64,000 bases of DNA, from positions 248,001 through 312,000 of the forward strand of contig NZ_SRPF01000004.1 of NCBI RefSeq assembly GCF_004785685.1. Reading direction: 5' to 3'. This document shows, piece by piece, positions 7,257 through 15,404 of this stretch. This DNA comes from Marinobacter confluentis. Its GTDB lineage: Bacteria; Pseudomonadota; Gammaproteobacteria; Pseudomonadales; Oleiphilaceae. The notes beneath the pieces are model-generated. The model saw nothing but the letters and a program-made list of their open reading frames with translations, was not told the origin of the DNA and ran no database searches. Made by a program: the position numbers and the translations under genes. How positions within the stretch are numbered: position 1 is the stretch's first letter; the number at the start of each line of letters is the position of its first letter.

Positions 7257-8435
7257 TCAGGCAGAAGGCCGCAGGGAATAAGCGCGCAGGTGCGCGGCAA
7301 AGTCCTCAAGGTAGCGGATGCCGCTGGCTTCGGCCTCGCGGCACCACTGCATCAGCGCCTGCAGCTTTTCCTGCGGCTTAACGCCCCGGCGACGCCAGAG
7401 CTCCTGCAGTTCATGACTCATCTGATAGATCGTGCGCAGGGCCTGGTTGCTGTCCAGCGCCGTTTCCAGATGCTCTTTGTCTGCCGGTTTGATCAGCGTG
7501 ATCTCGCGGGACAGCAACCGTTTGATGGTGCGGTAGCGAGGACGGATTTCGACGTCCATCAGAGCTTTCTGCTGGCGCAACACAGGCTCCATAACCCGCT
7601 TACGATACTGGCGCATGATGTCAAAGCGGTTGTTGGCAATGGCCTGAACTGTTTCAACATCCACTTCCTGCTTGCCTGGCACATAGTGGGCAATCGGGCG
7701 ATAACCCTTGGGGGTGGCGAGACCCAATGCCTGGAACAGCCGGATATAACCCCAGCCAATATCCACTTCGTACCAGCGCCGGGAAAGTTTCGACGAATTT
7801 GGATAGGTGTGATGATTGTTGTGCAACTCTTCGCCACCAATCAAAAGCCCCAGCGGCCAGATATTCCGGGCATTGTCTGCGCATTCAAAGTTGCGGTAGC
7901 CCATAAAGTGACCAAGGCCGTTGACGACGCCTGCCGCCCAGACCGGAATCCACATCATCTGCACCGCCCAGATCCAAATACCGTTGACACCGAACAGCAT
8001 CAGGTCGATGGCGGCCATCAGGCCGATCCCCAGTGTCTGGTGACGACTGTATACATTGCGCTCTACCCAGTCTTCAGGGGTGCGCTGCCCATAACGTTGC
8101 AGGGTCTCATCCGTGCCCGCACCAGCATAGAGCTCCGCACCCTCGAACAGCACCTTGCGGATGCCCAGAACCACCGGACTATGGGGGTCTTCATCGGTTT
8201 CGCATTTGGCGTGGTGTTTGCGATGAATCGCCGTCCACTGCTTGGTATTGGTGGCCGTCGTCAGCCACAGCCAGAACCGGAAAAAATGCGCCAGCACCGG
8301 GTGCAGATCCAGGGAGTTATGCGCAGAATGGCGATGGAGATAGAGTGTCACGCTGATGATGGTGATGTGCGTCAATACCAGAGCAACCAGAATCAGCTGA
8401 ATTACTGAAAGGTCCAGAAGACCGTTGTACCACAT
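7257..8435 (-). CDS. Fatty acid (acyl-CoA delta-9 type) desaturase
   Basis: Membrane di-iron enzyme that introduces a double bond into acyl chains. All three histidine boxes are present: HRHSAH (residues 34-39), HRKHH (71-75) and HNNHH (205-209). Hydrophobic helices surround the boxes (about 10-32, 45-60, 138-175 and 190-200), the fold of the stearoyl-CoA desaturase/DesC family. The 392 residues include a long hydrophilic C-terminal tail, common in gammaproteobacterial members. It is divergent from mutM over 179 nt, stands alone, and ends at its own terminator. Substrate (acyl-CoA versus phospholipid) cannot be decided from sequence. Confidence 0.9.
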   Translation of the reverse strand: MWYNGLLDLSVIQLILVALVLTHITIISVTLYLHRHSAHNSLDLHPVLAHFFRFWLWLTTATNTKQWTAIHRKHHAKCETDEDPHSPVVLGIRKVLFEGAELYAGAGTDETLQRYGQRTPEDWVERNVYSRHQTLGIGLMAAIDLMLFGVNGIWIWAVQMMWIPVWAAGVVNGLGHFMGYRNFECADNARNIWPLGLLIGGEELHNNHHTYPNSSKLSRRWYEVDIGWGYIRLFQALGLATPKGYRPIAHYVPGKQEVDVETVQAIANNRFDIMRQYRKRVMEPVLRQQKALMDVEIRPRYRTIKRLLSREITLIKPADKEHLETALDSNQALRTIYQMSHELQELWRRRGVKPQEKLQALMQWCREAEASGIRYLEDFAAHLRAYSLRPSA

Positions 8436-8614
8436 GTAAGGTTTCCTCGTTCGAAATCATCGGGTTGGCCAGAATCTGCCGGTAAAGCGGAGGGCCAGAA
8501 CCGAGTGCAATCACTTTAGCGTACAGTTGTTCACCATAACAACCGTATTTGGGTGTGGTTTGGTGTCTGATTGCATTAACCTGTGTCCATCTATGACTTT
8601 TTCGGAGCCCGCCC

Positions 8615-9439
8615 TTGCCTGAGTTACCTGAAGTTGAAACAACCCGCCGTGGCATAGCGCCCCACTGCGAACACCAGGTGATTGCCAGAGTCATCGTCCG
8701 GGACGGACGGCTACGTTGGCCGGTTCCGGACAACCTGCCAGCACTGATAGAAGGTGCCACCATTACCGAAGTCGACCGGCGAGCGAAGTATCTGCTGATA
8801 CGGGTATCAGGCACGGCGGCAACCGGAACGCTGATTGTCCACCTTGGCATGTCCGGCAGTCTGCGGGTGATCACCGACGCCAGTGAACCGCTGATCCATG
8901 ACCATATCGAACTCTGGTTACAAAACGGTGTAAGGCTCCGGTTTAACGACCCCAGACGGTTCGGTTGCTGGCTCTGGTCGGAAACCCCTGACAGTCACCG
9001 TTTGCTCGCCAGCCTCGGCCCGGAACCACTGGCGCCTGAATTCAACGGCGCTCTGCTGTACCGGCTTTCCCGTGGCAAACAGACGCCGGTGAAATCCTTC
9101 ATTATGGATAACCGCATTGTGGTTGGCGCTGGCAACATTTACGCCAATGAAGCCCTGTTCAAGGCCGGCATCCACCCCAGGCGGGCCGCCGGGCGCATAA
9201 GTCTCAGCCGCTACCACCGGCTGGCAGAGGCCATCAAAGAAACCCTGTCTGCCGCCATATTGATGGGGGGCACAACGCTCAGGGATTTTGTGAATAGTGA
9301 TGGCAAACCCGGCTATTTTGCCCAATCCCTGCTGGTGTATGGGCGCGGTGGCGAGCCCTGCCGCGAGTGCGGCAAAGCGCTAAAAGAGATCCGGATGAAT
9401 CAGCGCACCACAGTGTATTGCGGCCACTGTCAACGCTAG
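8615..9439 (+). CDS. mutM: Formamidopyrimidine-DNA glycosylase (TTG start)
   Basis: Base-excision repair enzyme that removes 8-oxoguanine and formamidopyrimidines and cleaves the abasic site. The catalytic N-terminal Pro and Glu are in [12 protein letters not shown]. The helix-two-turn-helix contains [13 protein letters not shown]. The C-terminal zinc finger has CRECGK and CGHCQR. The start must be TTG at 8615, because the mature enzyme needs Pro directly after the initiator and no ATG gives that N-terminus. A CGGAG box lies about 8 nt upstream. The length of 274 residues is normal. The weak TTG start suggests low expression. Confidence 0.96.
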   Translation: MPELPEVETTRRGIAPHCEHQVIARVIVRDGRLRWPVPDNLPALIEGATITEVDRRAKYLLIRVSGTAATGTLIVHLGMSGSLRVITDASEPLIHDHIELWLQNGVRLRFNDPRRFGCWLWSETPDSHRLLASLGPEPLAPEFNGALLYRLSRGKQTPVKSFIMDNRIVVGAGNIYANEALFKAGIHPRRAAGRISLSRYHRLAEAIKETLSAAILMGGTTLRDFVNSDGKPGYFAQSLLVYGRGGEPCRECGKALKEIRMNQRTTVYCGHCQR

Positions 9440-9631
9440 AGAAATAATGCAACAGAAAAATCGTTTGAAAATACGTAAATATGATTCATAGTTAACAGAG
9501 TATTTATGGTCCTCAGCTAGACTGTAGAATCATGGGCAGGCCATCAGGAAAACGCCGTCCACCTGCATAGCTTGGCGACAAACGGCCGCGGATAGACCGA
9601 TATAGGGCCGACATATTCAGGAGATAATGTA

Positions 9632-9967
9632 ATGAGCGGTAAAATTTCCCACTTCGTGATCACCGCCCTGGCGGTTTGCATGTTGGCGTTCTCCTCTGCC
9701 GGGCATGCCCAGGCGATTGATGAAAGCCCGAGCGCGCTGGCCATGACCGGTGACGCACTCTTCGCCCGGCCCGCTCTGTTTGCAACCACCGTGGTTGGCA
9801 GTGTCGTTTACGTGGTTTCATTACCCTTCTCCCTGCTTGGCGGAAACGCTGCAGAAGCCGGTGAAACGCTGGTCATGGGGCCAGCCAAAGCGACGTTCGT
9901 CCGGTGCCTCGGCTGCACCCGCATCGGTCGCAAGCCAGAAACCGTTGAACAGACCTCCGGTAACTGA
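9632..9967 (+). CDS. Small exported protein of unknown function
   Basis: A 111-residue protein with a clear signal peptide: residues 1-27 contain FVITALAVCMLAFSSAGHAQA with a probable cleavage after AQA. One further hydrophobic segment follows (FATTVVGSVVYVVSLPFSLL, about residues 50-70) and a short C-terminal tail with a CLGC pair. It is probably anchored in or associated with the inner membrane. I know similar short conserved proteins in Marinobacter and Pseudomonas but no assigned role. ATG at 9632 has AGGAG nine bases upstream. A strong hairpin follows at 10007-10035. Confidence 0.75.
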   Translation: MSGKISHFVITALAVCMLAFSSAGHAQAIDESPSALAMTGDALFARPALFATTVVGSVVYVVSLPFSLLGGNAAEAGETLVMGPAKATFVRCLGCTRIGRKPETVEQTSGN

Positions 9968-10006
9968 TCCGTAAAATCCCCGGTTGCCATCCGGCACGAT
10001 CTTCGG

Positions 10007-10035
10007 CAGCCTGAAGTTTCATCAACTTCAGGCTG
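10007..10035 (+). terminator. Perfect 11-bp hairpin after the small exported protein
   Basis: CAGCCTGAAGT (10007-10017) pairs with ACTTCAGGCTG (10025-10035) around a 7-nt loop. There is no U-tract beyond a few scattered T, so it may be a weak terminator or an RNA-stabilising structure. It ends only 9 nt before the ATG of the nucleotidase gene and may also limit initiation there. Confidence 0.55.
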
Positions 10036-10044
10036 TCTGCGTTT

Positions 10045-10734
10045 ATGGTGAACTGGCATTTTCTGGAAACCGTGTTCCTGGATATGGATGGAACACTGCT
10101 GGACCTTCATTTTGACAATCATTTCTGGCTGGAACACCTGCCCAGGCGATACGCCGAACACAACAACCTAAGCCCCAGGCAGGCACACGACCTGATCGTG
10201 CCGATGATCATGGCTGAACGCGGCTCGCTGAACTGGTATTGCACCGACTACTGGAGCAACCGGCTGGCTCTGGACATTACCGGGCTCAAAGCGGAAGTGG
10301 GAGAACGTATTGGTTACCGCCCCCACGTCACCGACTTTCTCGAAGCACTGCGCGGCAAAGGTCTGCGCTCGGTCATTGTCACCAATTGTCACCCGGACCC
10401 GCTAAACCTGAAACTTGAACGCACCGGGCTTGCGAGCCGGGTCGACGGCATCATTTCCAGTCATGAACTTGGCAAACCCAAGGAAGACCCCTCATTCTGG
10501 GCGGATCTGGCGAAACGTGAGCCCTACCGATGCGAATCCACGCTGATGGTGGATGACAGCTTCCCGGTTCTCGAGAGCGCCCGCAACGCCGGCATCGGAC
10601 AGTGCCTTGCGATACTGGCACCGGACAGCCAGAAATCGCCGAACCAGCGCCACCCGGATTTTCCCTCCATCCATCATTTTGATGAAGTCACACCGGCGCT
10701 GCTGCAGAGTGAACCTCTGCCATACAGAGCCTGA
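10045..10734 (+). CDS. yrfG: GMP/IMP nucleotidase (HAD superfamily)
   Basis: Hydrolyses GMP and IMP to nucleosides. HAD motif I is FLDMDGTLLDLHFDN (residues 12-26), motif II VIVTN, and motifs III/IV are KPKEDP and MVDDS. The 229 residues and the start VNWHFLETVFLDMDGT match the YrfG family closely. The gene precedes hslR and hslO, an arrangement known from enterobacteria (yrfG-hslR-hslO). No good Shine-Dalgarno sequence is visible because the preceding hairpin ends 9 nt upstream of ATG. Confidence 0.92.
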   Translation: MVNWHFLETVFLDMDGTLLDLHFDNHFWLEHLPRRYAEHNNLSPRQAHDLIVPMIMAERGSLNWYCTDYWSNRLALDITGLKAEVGERIGYRPHVTDFLEALRGKGLRSVIVTNCHPDPLNLKLERTGLASRVDGIISSHELGKPKEDPSFWADLAKREPYRCESTLMVDDSFPVLESARNAGIGQCLAILAPDSQKSPNQRHPDFPSIHHFDEVTPALLQSEPLPYRA

Positions 10735-10786
10735 GACCGCTATACTGTTGGTAAACAATGCCCGCCCATTAATCAGGTGAGGAGAC

Positions 10787-11194
10787 ATGACGGCAACCAC
10801 CGCTGATCAGGATCGTGTGCGACTGGACAAATGGCTCTGGGCTGCCAGGTTCTATAAAACCCGCAACCTGGCCAAGCAGGCCATTGAAGGTGGCAAGGTT
10901 CACTACAACGGCCAGCGCGCCAAACCGGGAAAACTGGTAGAAACCGAAGCAACCATTACCCTGCGGCTTGGCTGGCAGGAGCGCATTGTGGTGATTGATA
11001 ACATAAGCGACCGCCGGCGCAGCGCCCCGGAAGCACAGACGCTGTACCACGAAACCGAAGACAGCGTGAAACGCCGTGAAGATCTGGCCTGGCAGCGCAA
11101 GACCATGCAGGCGGCCCAACTGCCCCCGGCCCGCCGACCGTCAAAGAAGGATCGCCGGGACATTCAGCGCTTCCGCGAACAGAACGGGCTCTAA
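10787..11194 (+). CDS. hslR: Ribosome-associated heat shock protein Hsp15
   Basis: Recycles stalled 50S subunits that carry peptidyl-tRNA after heat shock. The 135-residue protein starts with an S4 RNA-binding domain (RLDKWLWAARFYKTRNLAKQ, residues 11-30, then GGKVHYNGQRAKPGKLV) and ends in a basic helix rich in Arg and Lys, as in E. coli HslR. ATG at 10787 has GGTGAGGAG just upstream. It lies between yrfG and hslO on the same strand and is probably cotranscribed with hslO. Confidence 0.94.
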   Translation: MTATTADQDRVRLDKWLWAARFYKTRNLAKQAIEGGKVHYNGQRAKPGKLVETEATITLRLGWQERIVVIDNISDRRRSAPEAQTLYHETEDSVKRREDLAWQRKTMQAAQLPPARRPSKKDRRDIQRFREQNGL

Positions 11195-11245
11195 CCTGCC
11201 GTTTCATCACTATCTATTCTTTATGTTCAAGCTCAGGAGACACAC

Positions 11246-12100
11246 ATGGCATCCGGGGACCAGTTCCAGCGATTTCTGTTTGAAGACAGCCAGGTGCGCG
11301 GCGCCTGGGTGAGATTGAACAAAAGCTACACCGAGATTGGCAGCCAGGCGCCCTACCCGGATTCAGTCCGACGCATGCTGGGTGAGTCTCTGGTGGCCAG
11401 CGTACTGATGAGCAGTACCCTCAAATTTGAAGGCTCCCTGTCGCTTCAGGCCCAGGGTGACGGCCCGGTAAAAACGCTGCTGGCAGAATGCAGCAATGAC
11501 CGGTTCATCCGCGGAATCGCGCGCTTTGACGAGCACGCCGTGACCGAAGATGGGCTTCATTCACTGCTGGGCGGCGGCCACATGGCTATTACCATCACTC
11601 CCGATCAGGGCCAGCGTTATCAGGGATTGGTGCCGCGGGAAGAGCCGGACCTGGCAGGCTGCCTGAAAGACTATTTTGAACGCTCAGAACAGATTCCCAC
11701 CAGTTTCTTTCTGTTTGCGGATGAACACGGCAGCGCCGGGCTGATGCTCCAGAAGCTGCCAGGCAACACCGAGCAGGATGAGGACCTCTGGGACCGCCTG
11801 AATCATCTGGCCAGCACCGTGGAAGCGGAAGAGCTGCTTAACCTGGACAGCGAAACCCTGCTTCACCGGCTGTTTCACGAAGAGACTGTGCGTCTGTTCG
11901 ATGCCGAGCCGGTCGCCTTCCGCTGCAGCTGTTCCGCCGAGCGCACACTGGCTGCTCTGGAATCTATTGGTAAGGAAGAATGCTACAGCATCCTCGACGA
12001 ACAGGGCGCGATCGAAATGGACTGCCAGTTCTGTCACGCTCACTATCGCTTTGATAGAAACGACATTGATCACCTTTTCACCGGCCATACGTTACACTAA
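11246..12100 (+). CDS. hslO: Redox-regulated chaperone Hsp33
   Basis: Cytoplasmic holdase activated by oxidative unfolding. The 284 residues are the usual length. The N-terminal substrate-binding domain includes PYPDSVRRMLGESLVASVLM. The C-terminal redox switch has the four zinc-binding Cys as CSC (in FRCSCSAERT) and CxxC (in DCQFCHAHYRF). ATG at 11246 is preceded by CAGGAGAC. Neighbour hslR is another heat-shock protein, which supports the call. Confidence 0.96.
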   Translation: MASGDQFQRFLFEDSQVRGAWVRLNKSYTEIGSQAPYPDSVRRMLGESLVASVLMSSTLKFEGSLSLQAQGDGPVKTLLAECSNDRFIRGIARFDEHAVTEDGLHSLLGGGHMAITITPDQGQRYQGLVPREEPDLAGCLKDYFERSEQIPTSFFLFADEHGSAGLMLQKLPGNTEQDEDLWDRLNHLASTVEAEELLNLDSETLLHRLFHEETVRLFDAEPVAFRCSCSAERTLAALESIGKEECYSILDEQGAIEMDCQFCHAHYRFDRNDIDHLFTGHTLH

Positions 12101-12127
12101 CCGCCACTACAGCTTGCTGAAAAGCCC

Positions 12128-12168
12128 GAAAGCCAGTCCCAGAGCGGCTTTCAGCGTAGTCGTTTTTT
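12128..12168 (+). terminator. Possible terminator after hslO
   Basis: GAAAGCC (12128-12134) pairs with GGCTTTC (12146-12152) and a run of six T follows at 12163-12168, about 10 nt from the stem. The distance weakens the case for intrinsic termination, but nothing else between hslO and pckA looks like a terminator. Confidence 0.4.
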
Positions 12169-12233
12169 ACCGGCGCCTCTGGCATAATAGCGCGCCTGAC
12201 TGACCACGAGTACACCCCGAGGGCGAGGTTGAA

Positions 12234-13769
12234 GTGAGTAATAGCTATCAAGATCTGAGTGCAGCACCCCTGGTTGAGCTGGCACTTGAAAGAGGCGAAG
12301 GCAAGCTGGCGGTAAATGGCTCACTGGTTGTGGAAACCGGCGAACGCACCGGCCGCTCTCCGATGGACCGCTTCATTGTCAAAGAGCCCAGTACGTCAGA
12401 CGACATCCACTGGGGTCCGATCAATCGCCCTTTCGATGCCGATAACTTTGACGCCCTCTGGGATCGGGTGGAAGCTTACATTGCTGAAAAGGAAAGCTTT
12501 GTATCCCACGTCCACGTTGGCTCTGACCCTGAACATTACCTGCCGGTCAAGATGACCACCGAAACCGCCTGGCAGAATCTCTTTGGCCGCAACCTGTTTA
12601 TTGTGCCGGAAAGTTACAACCCGGCAGACAAACAGGAATGGCAGATTCTGAACGCCGCCAACTTCGAGTGCGTACCCGAACGGGACGGCACCAACAGCGA
12701 TGGCTGCGTCATCATCAACTTTGCCAAGCGCAAGGTGTTGCTGGCTGGCATGCACTACGCTGGCGAAATGAAAAAAGCGATGTTCTCTGTCCAGAACTTC
12801 CTGCTGCCAGAGAAAGACGTTCTGCCCATGCACTGCTCGGCTAACGTCGGTGAAGACGGCGAAACCTGCCTGTTCTTTGGCCTGTCCGGTACCGGCAAGA
12901 CCACCCTGTCTGCCGACCCGGACCGTTTCCTGATCGGTGACGATGAGCACGGCTGGGGCCCGGGCACGGTCTTCAACATCGAAGGCGGCTGCTACGCCAA
13001 GTGCATTGACCTGAGCCAAAAGAACGAGCCCATTATCTGGGACGCAATCCGCTTTGGTGCCATTGTTGAAAACGTTGTGGTTGATCCTGAAACCCGCGAA
13101 CCCGACTACACCGACGTATCCCTGACCGAGAACTCCCGCGTGGCCTATCCCCTGGAGCACGTTGAAAAACGGGTTCTGGAAAACCGCGCCGGTGAACCTT
13201 CGCATATTGTATTCCTGACCTGTGACATGACGGGCGTTCTGCCTCCTGTGTCGATTCTCAGCAAGGAAGCCGCCGCCTACCATTTCCTGAGTGGCTACAC
13301 AGCGCTTGTCGGTTCTACCGAAATGGGATCCTCTTCCAAGCTGAAAGCGACTTTCTCAACCTGCTTCGGTGCACCCTTCTTCCCGCGACCGGCTGGCGTT
13401 TACGCCGAACTGTTGATGAAGCGCATGGATGAGTTCGGAAGCAAGGTCTTCCTGGTCAATACCGGCTGGACCGGCGGCCCCTATGGCGTTGGCGAGCGCT
13501 TCAGCATTCCCACAACCCGTGGTGTGATTGCCGCCATCCAGAATGGCGACCTGGACGACACTGAAACCGAACACCTGCCCACACTGAACCTGGAGGTACC
13601 CAAGTCAGTGCCCGGCGTCGACAGCAACCTCCTGAACCCGCGTAACACCTGGGCCAGCGAAGCGGACTACGATGCCAAAGCGGCGGAGCTGATTGGTCAG
13701 TTTGTTGAAAACTTCAAGAAGTTTGATGTGTCCGATGCCATTGTAGCAGCAGGCCCGAAAGCCTCCTGA
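12234..13769 (+). CDS. pckA: Phosphoenolpyruvate carboxykinase (ATP)
   Basis: Converts oxaloacetate and ATP to phosphoenolpyruvate, the entry step of gluconeogenesis. The kinase P-loop is [11 protein letters not shown] and the PEPCK signature [16 protein letters not shown] follows later. Metal and substrate residues sit in [11 protein letters not shown] and [11 protein letters not shown]. The 511 residues match the shorter ATP-type enzymes of Pseudomonas and Marinobacter. The start is GTG at 12234 with GGGCGAGG upstream, giving the start [13 protein letters not shown]. It stands alone between hslO and a strong terminator. Confidence 0.96.
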   Translation: MSNSYQDLSAAPLVELALERGEGKLAVNGSLVVETGERTGRSPMDRFIVKEPSTSDDIHWGPINRPFDADNFDALWDRVEAYIAEKESFVSHVHVGSDPEHYLPVKMTTETAWQNLFGRNLFIVPESYNPADKQEWQILNAANFECVPERDGTNSDGCVIINFAKRKVLLAGMHYAGEMKKAMFSVQNFLLPEKDVLPMHCSANVGEDGETCLFFGLSGTGKTTLSADPDRFLIGDDEHGWGPGTVFNIEGGCYAKCIDLSQKNEPIIWDAIRFGAIVENVVVDPETREPDYTDVSLTENSRVAYPLEHVEKRVLENRAGEPSHIVFLTCDMTGVLPPVSILSKEAAAYHFLSGYTALVGSTEMGSSSKLKATFSTCFGAPFFPRPAGVYAELLMKRMDEFGSKVFLVNTGWTGGPYGVGERFSIPTTRGVIAAIQNGDLDDTETEHLPTLNLEVPKSVPGVDSNLLNPRNTWASEADYDAKAAELIGQFVENFKKFDVSDAIVAAGPKAS

Positions 13770-13793
13770 ACAACCGGTCCCGGAAAACCGGAA

Positions 13794-13827
13794 AGCGCCC
13801 TGCCTTAATCGGCACGGCGCTTTTTTT
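13794..13827 (+). terminator. Rho-independent terminator of pckA
   Basis: AGCGCC (13794-13799) pairs with GGCGCT (13816-13821), with an inner TGCC/GGCA pairing, and is followed by seven T residues (13821-13827). It lies 24 nt past the pckA stop and just before the convergent peptidase gene. Confidence 0.9.
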
Positions 13828-13840
13828 ATGCCGTCATGAA

Positions 13841-14800
13841 TCAGTCGATAGCCGGGCACTGAATGGTCGGGCAGACAAAATCTGAATTCTCGGGCGGAGT
13901 CGGCAGATCAGATGCAAAAGTGTCGGGTTTCAGCCGGTTGGCGCAGGCCAGAGCCTCTGCTGACTGACTGGCACAACCCGAACGTGCCAGTGCATGGGCC
14001 AGATTGTTCCAGCCGGGCGCCAGACCTGGAAAGCTTGCCACCGTTTCCAGATAATACCCGGCCGCTTCTGTCCAGCGTTCCTGACTGTAGGCAATATTGC
14101 CCATACCCAGCTTCGGGGCAGGCTCATCGGGCCAGCGGGAAACGGAAGCCTGATATGCGGCAAAAGCCGCAGCCTGCTGCCCCGTCAACTCCAGATCACT
14201 GGCCGCTTCGAGATAAGGCAACGCCTGGGCAGTGGCAGGAAAATCACCCGGCGGCAGGATCACTGCAGCCCAGCGCTCTGCCCGCTCCCAGGTGCGATAG
14301 AACACACTCAGGGGCTGTCGGTTGGCGCGGCGGGTGTCAGTGTGCAGGATCAGGTCTTCTTCGGTGGGGTCGTAGCCTACCACAACGGCAAAATGCCACT
14401 GCGGGAACCAGTCGAAGCCCAGATTCTGCATCACCAGAACCGGGTGACCGGCATCGACCTCTGCCACTATATCCGCCAGTTTCCTGTCCAACGGGTACAC
14501 CAGCATGCCGTACTGGCGCGCCGCGGCAACCAGCTCCACCTTCAGACTGCCTTCACGCTCGGGCAGATACACTCTGGGCACCAGATCGTCGGCTGTCACC
14601 GCAATATCCTGGCTGGCAAGCATGGTCGCGAGGGCGGCGGGGCCGCATTGATAGCGTTCCTGTGGGAAGAAGGGCACATCAAGCTGAACCAGGGGTTCAC
14701 CCGCGTCGCCACCCGCCGTTTCCGGCCAGGGCGGCACACTCGCACAGCCAGCAAACAGGGCAACAAGGGTGCCCGCAAGCACCCTGGGCAACGCTATCAC
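13841..14800 (-). CDS. C39-like cysteine peptidase lipoprotein with TPR domain (PA2778 family)
   Basis: A 319-residue lipoprotein: the signal peptide ends in a lipobox LFAGC with the lipidated Cys at residue 19. A papain-like C39 peptidase domain follows, with catalytic Cys52 in YQCGPAALATML, His136 in WHFAVVVGYD and a probable Asp near 155. Residues 195-300 form tetratricopeptide-type helices (GMGNIAYSQERWTEAAGYY, AWNNLAHALARSG-like). The pairing with the PA2779-like gene upstream (7-nt gap) is the same as in Pseudomonas aeruginosa. C39 enzymes commonly cut after double-Gly leaders, but the substrate here is unknown. The domains are clear; the role is not. Confidence 0.85.
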   Translation of the reverse strand: MIALPRVLAGTLVALFAGCASVPPWPETAGGDAGEPLVQLDVPFFPQERYQCGPAALATMLASQDIAVTADDLVPRVYLPEREGSLKVELVAAARQYGMLVYPLDRKLADIVAEVDAGHPVLVMQNLGFDWFPQWHFAVVVGYDPTEEDLILHTDTRRANRQPLSVFYRTWERAERWAAVILPPGDFPATAQALPYLEAASDLELTGQQAAAFAAYQASVSRWPDEPAPKLGMGNIAYSQERWTEAAGYYLETVASFPGLAPGWNNLAHALARSGCASQSAEALACANRLKPDTFASDLPTPPENSDFVCPTIQCPAID

Positions 14801-14807
14801 TGAAGTG

Positions 14808-15209
14808 CTAGCGAATGCAGTTGATAAAGCTGAAGATATTGGTAGCGCACAGCAGGTCCGTTACGATAAACACCAGCAGGAACAGCACGATGATGCCTAC
14901 CACGTCCTGGCCGACCGGCGCCTCTGCCAGCTGTTCGTTAAAATCCGCCAGCTCCGACGGCGTCAGGCTCTGGATGCGGTTTTCCACTTCGGACTGGTCC
15001 ACACCCATGGTACTGAGCGCTTCTTTCACTTCGTCACGCTCAAGCATGCTCATCAGTGACTGGCGGTCCACCTCTGCCCTTTGCTCAGTCAATACATCGC
15101 CGGTACCAACCACACCCGCAACTGCCGTGGTTGACCAGGTAGTCGCAAGTCCCATCGCAAGAATCATGAACAGGGAAATCTGACGCAGGTAGGTTCTGAT
15201 TGAATGCAT
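14808..15209 (-). CDS. PA2779 family membrane protein
   Basis: A 133-residue protein with an N-terminal hydrophobic signal (LFMILAMGLATTWSTTAVAG), a soluble helical middle (residues 35-95, rich in Glu, Gln and Leu) and a C-terminal membrane helix (VVGIIVLFLLVFIVTDLLCA). This layout, and the partnership with the C39-like peptidase gene 7 nt downstream, match the PA2779 family. I cannot name a function. Because C39 peptidases process short precursors with a membrane segment, this protein could be the substrate of its neighbour; that is inference. It is the first gene of the pair and divergent from the DUF2339 gene. Confidence 0.8.
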   Translation of the reverse strand: MHSIRTYLRQISLFMILAMGLATTWSTTAVAGVVGTGDVLTEQRAEVDRQSLMSMLERDEVKEALSTMGVDQSEVENRIQSLTPSELADFNEQLAEAPVGQDVVGIIVLFLLVFIVTDLLCATNIFSFINCIR

Positions 15210-15404
15210 GGCGCGTTCTCCTTAAAAACGTTGTTTTTGGATAACTGAACTTTTGCACAGTATCAGAGAACACGAATAACATCTCTTAAGGTTCCGTAAA
15301 TAGCCTGACCAGACCGACGCTGGCAATGCAGGTTTCCGCCTTTCGGTGCAGATCCGGTACTATCATTGATAAACCGGTTTGTAATCAGGGAATGGAGACG
15401 CAAC

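Noticed and set aside
12396..13283. Minus-strand open frame of 295 codons within pckA
   Set aside because: It is the shadow of a highly expressed-type gene with strong third-position bias and resembles no known protein.
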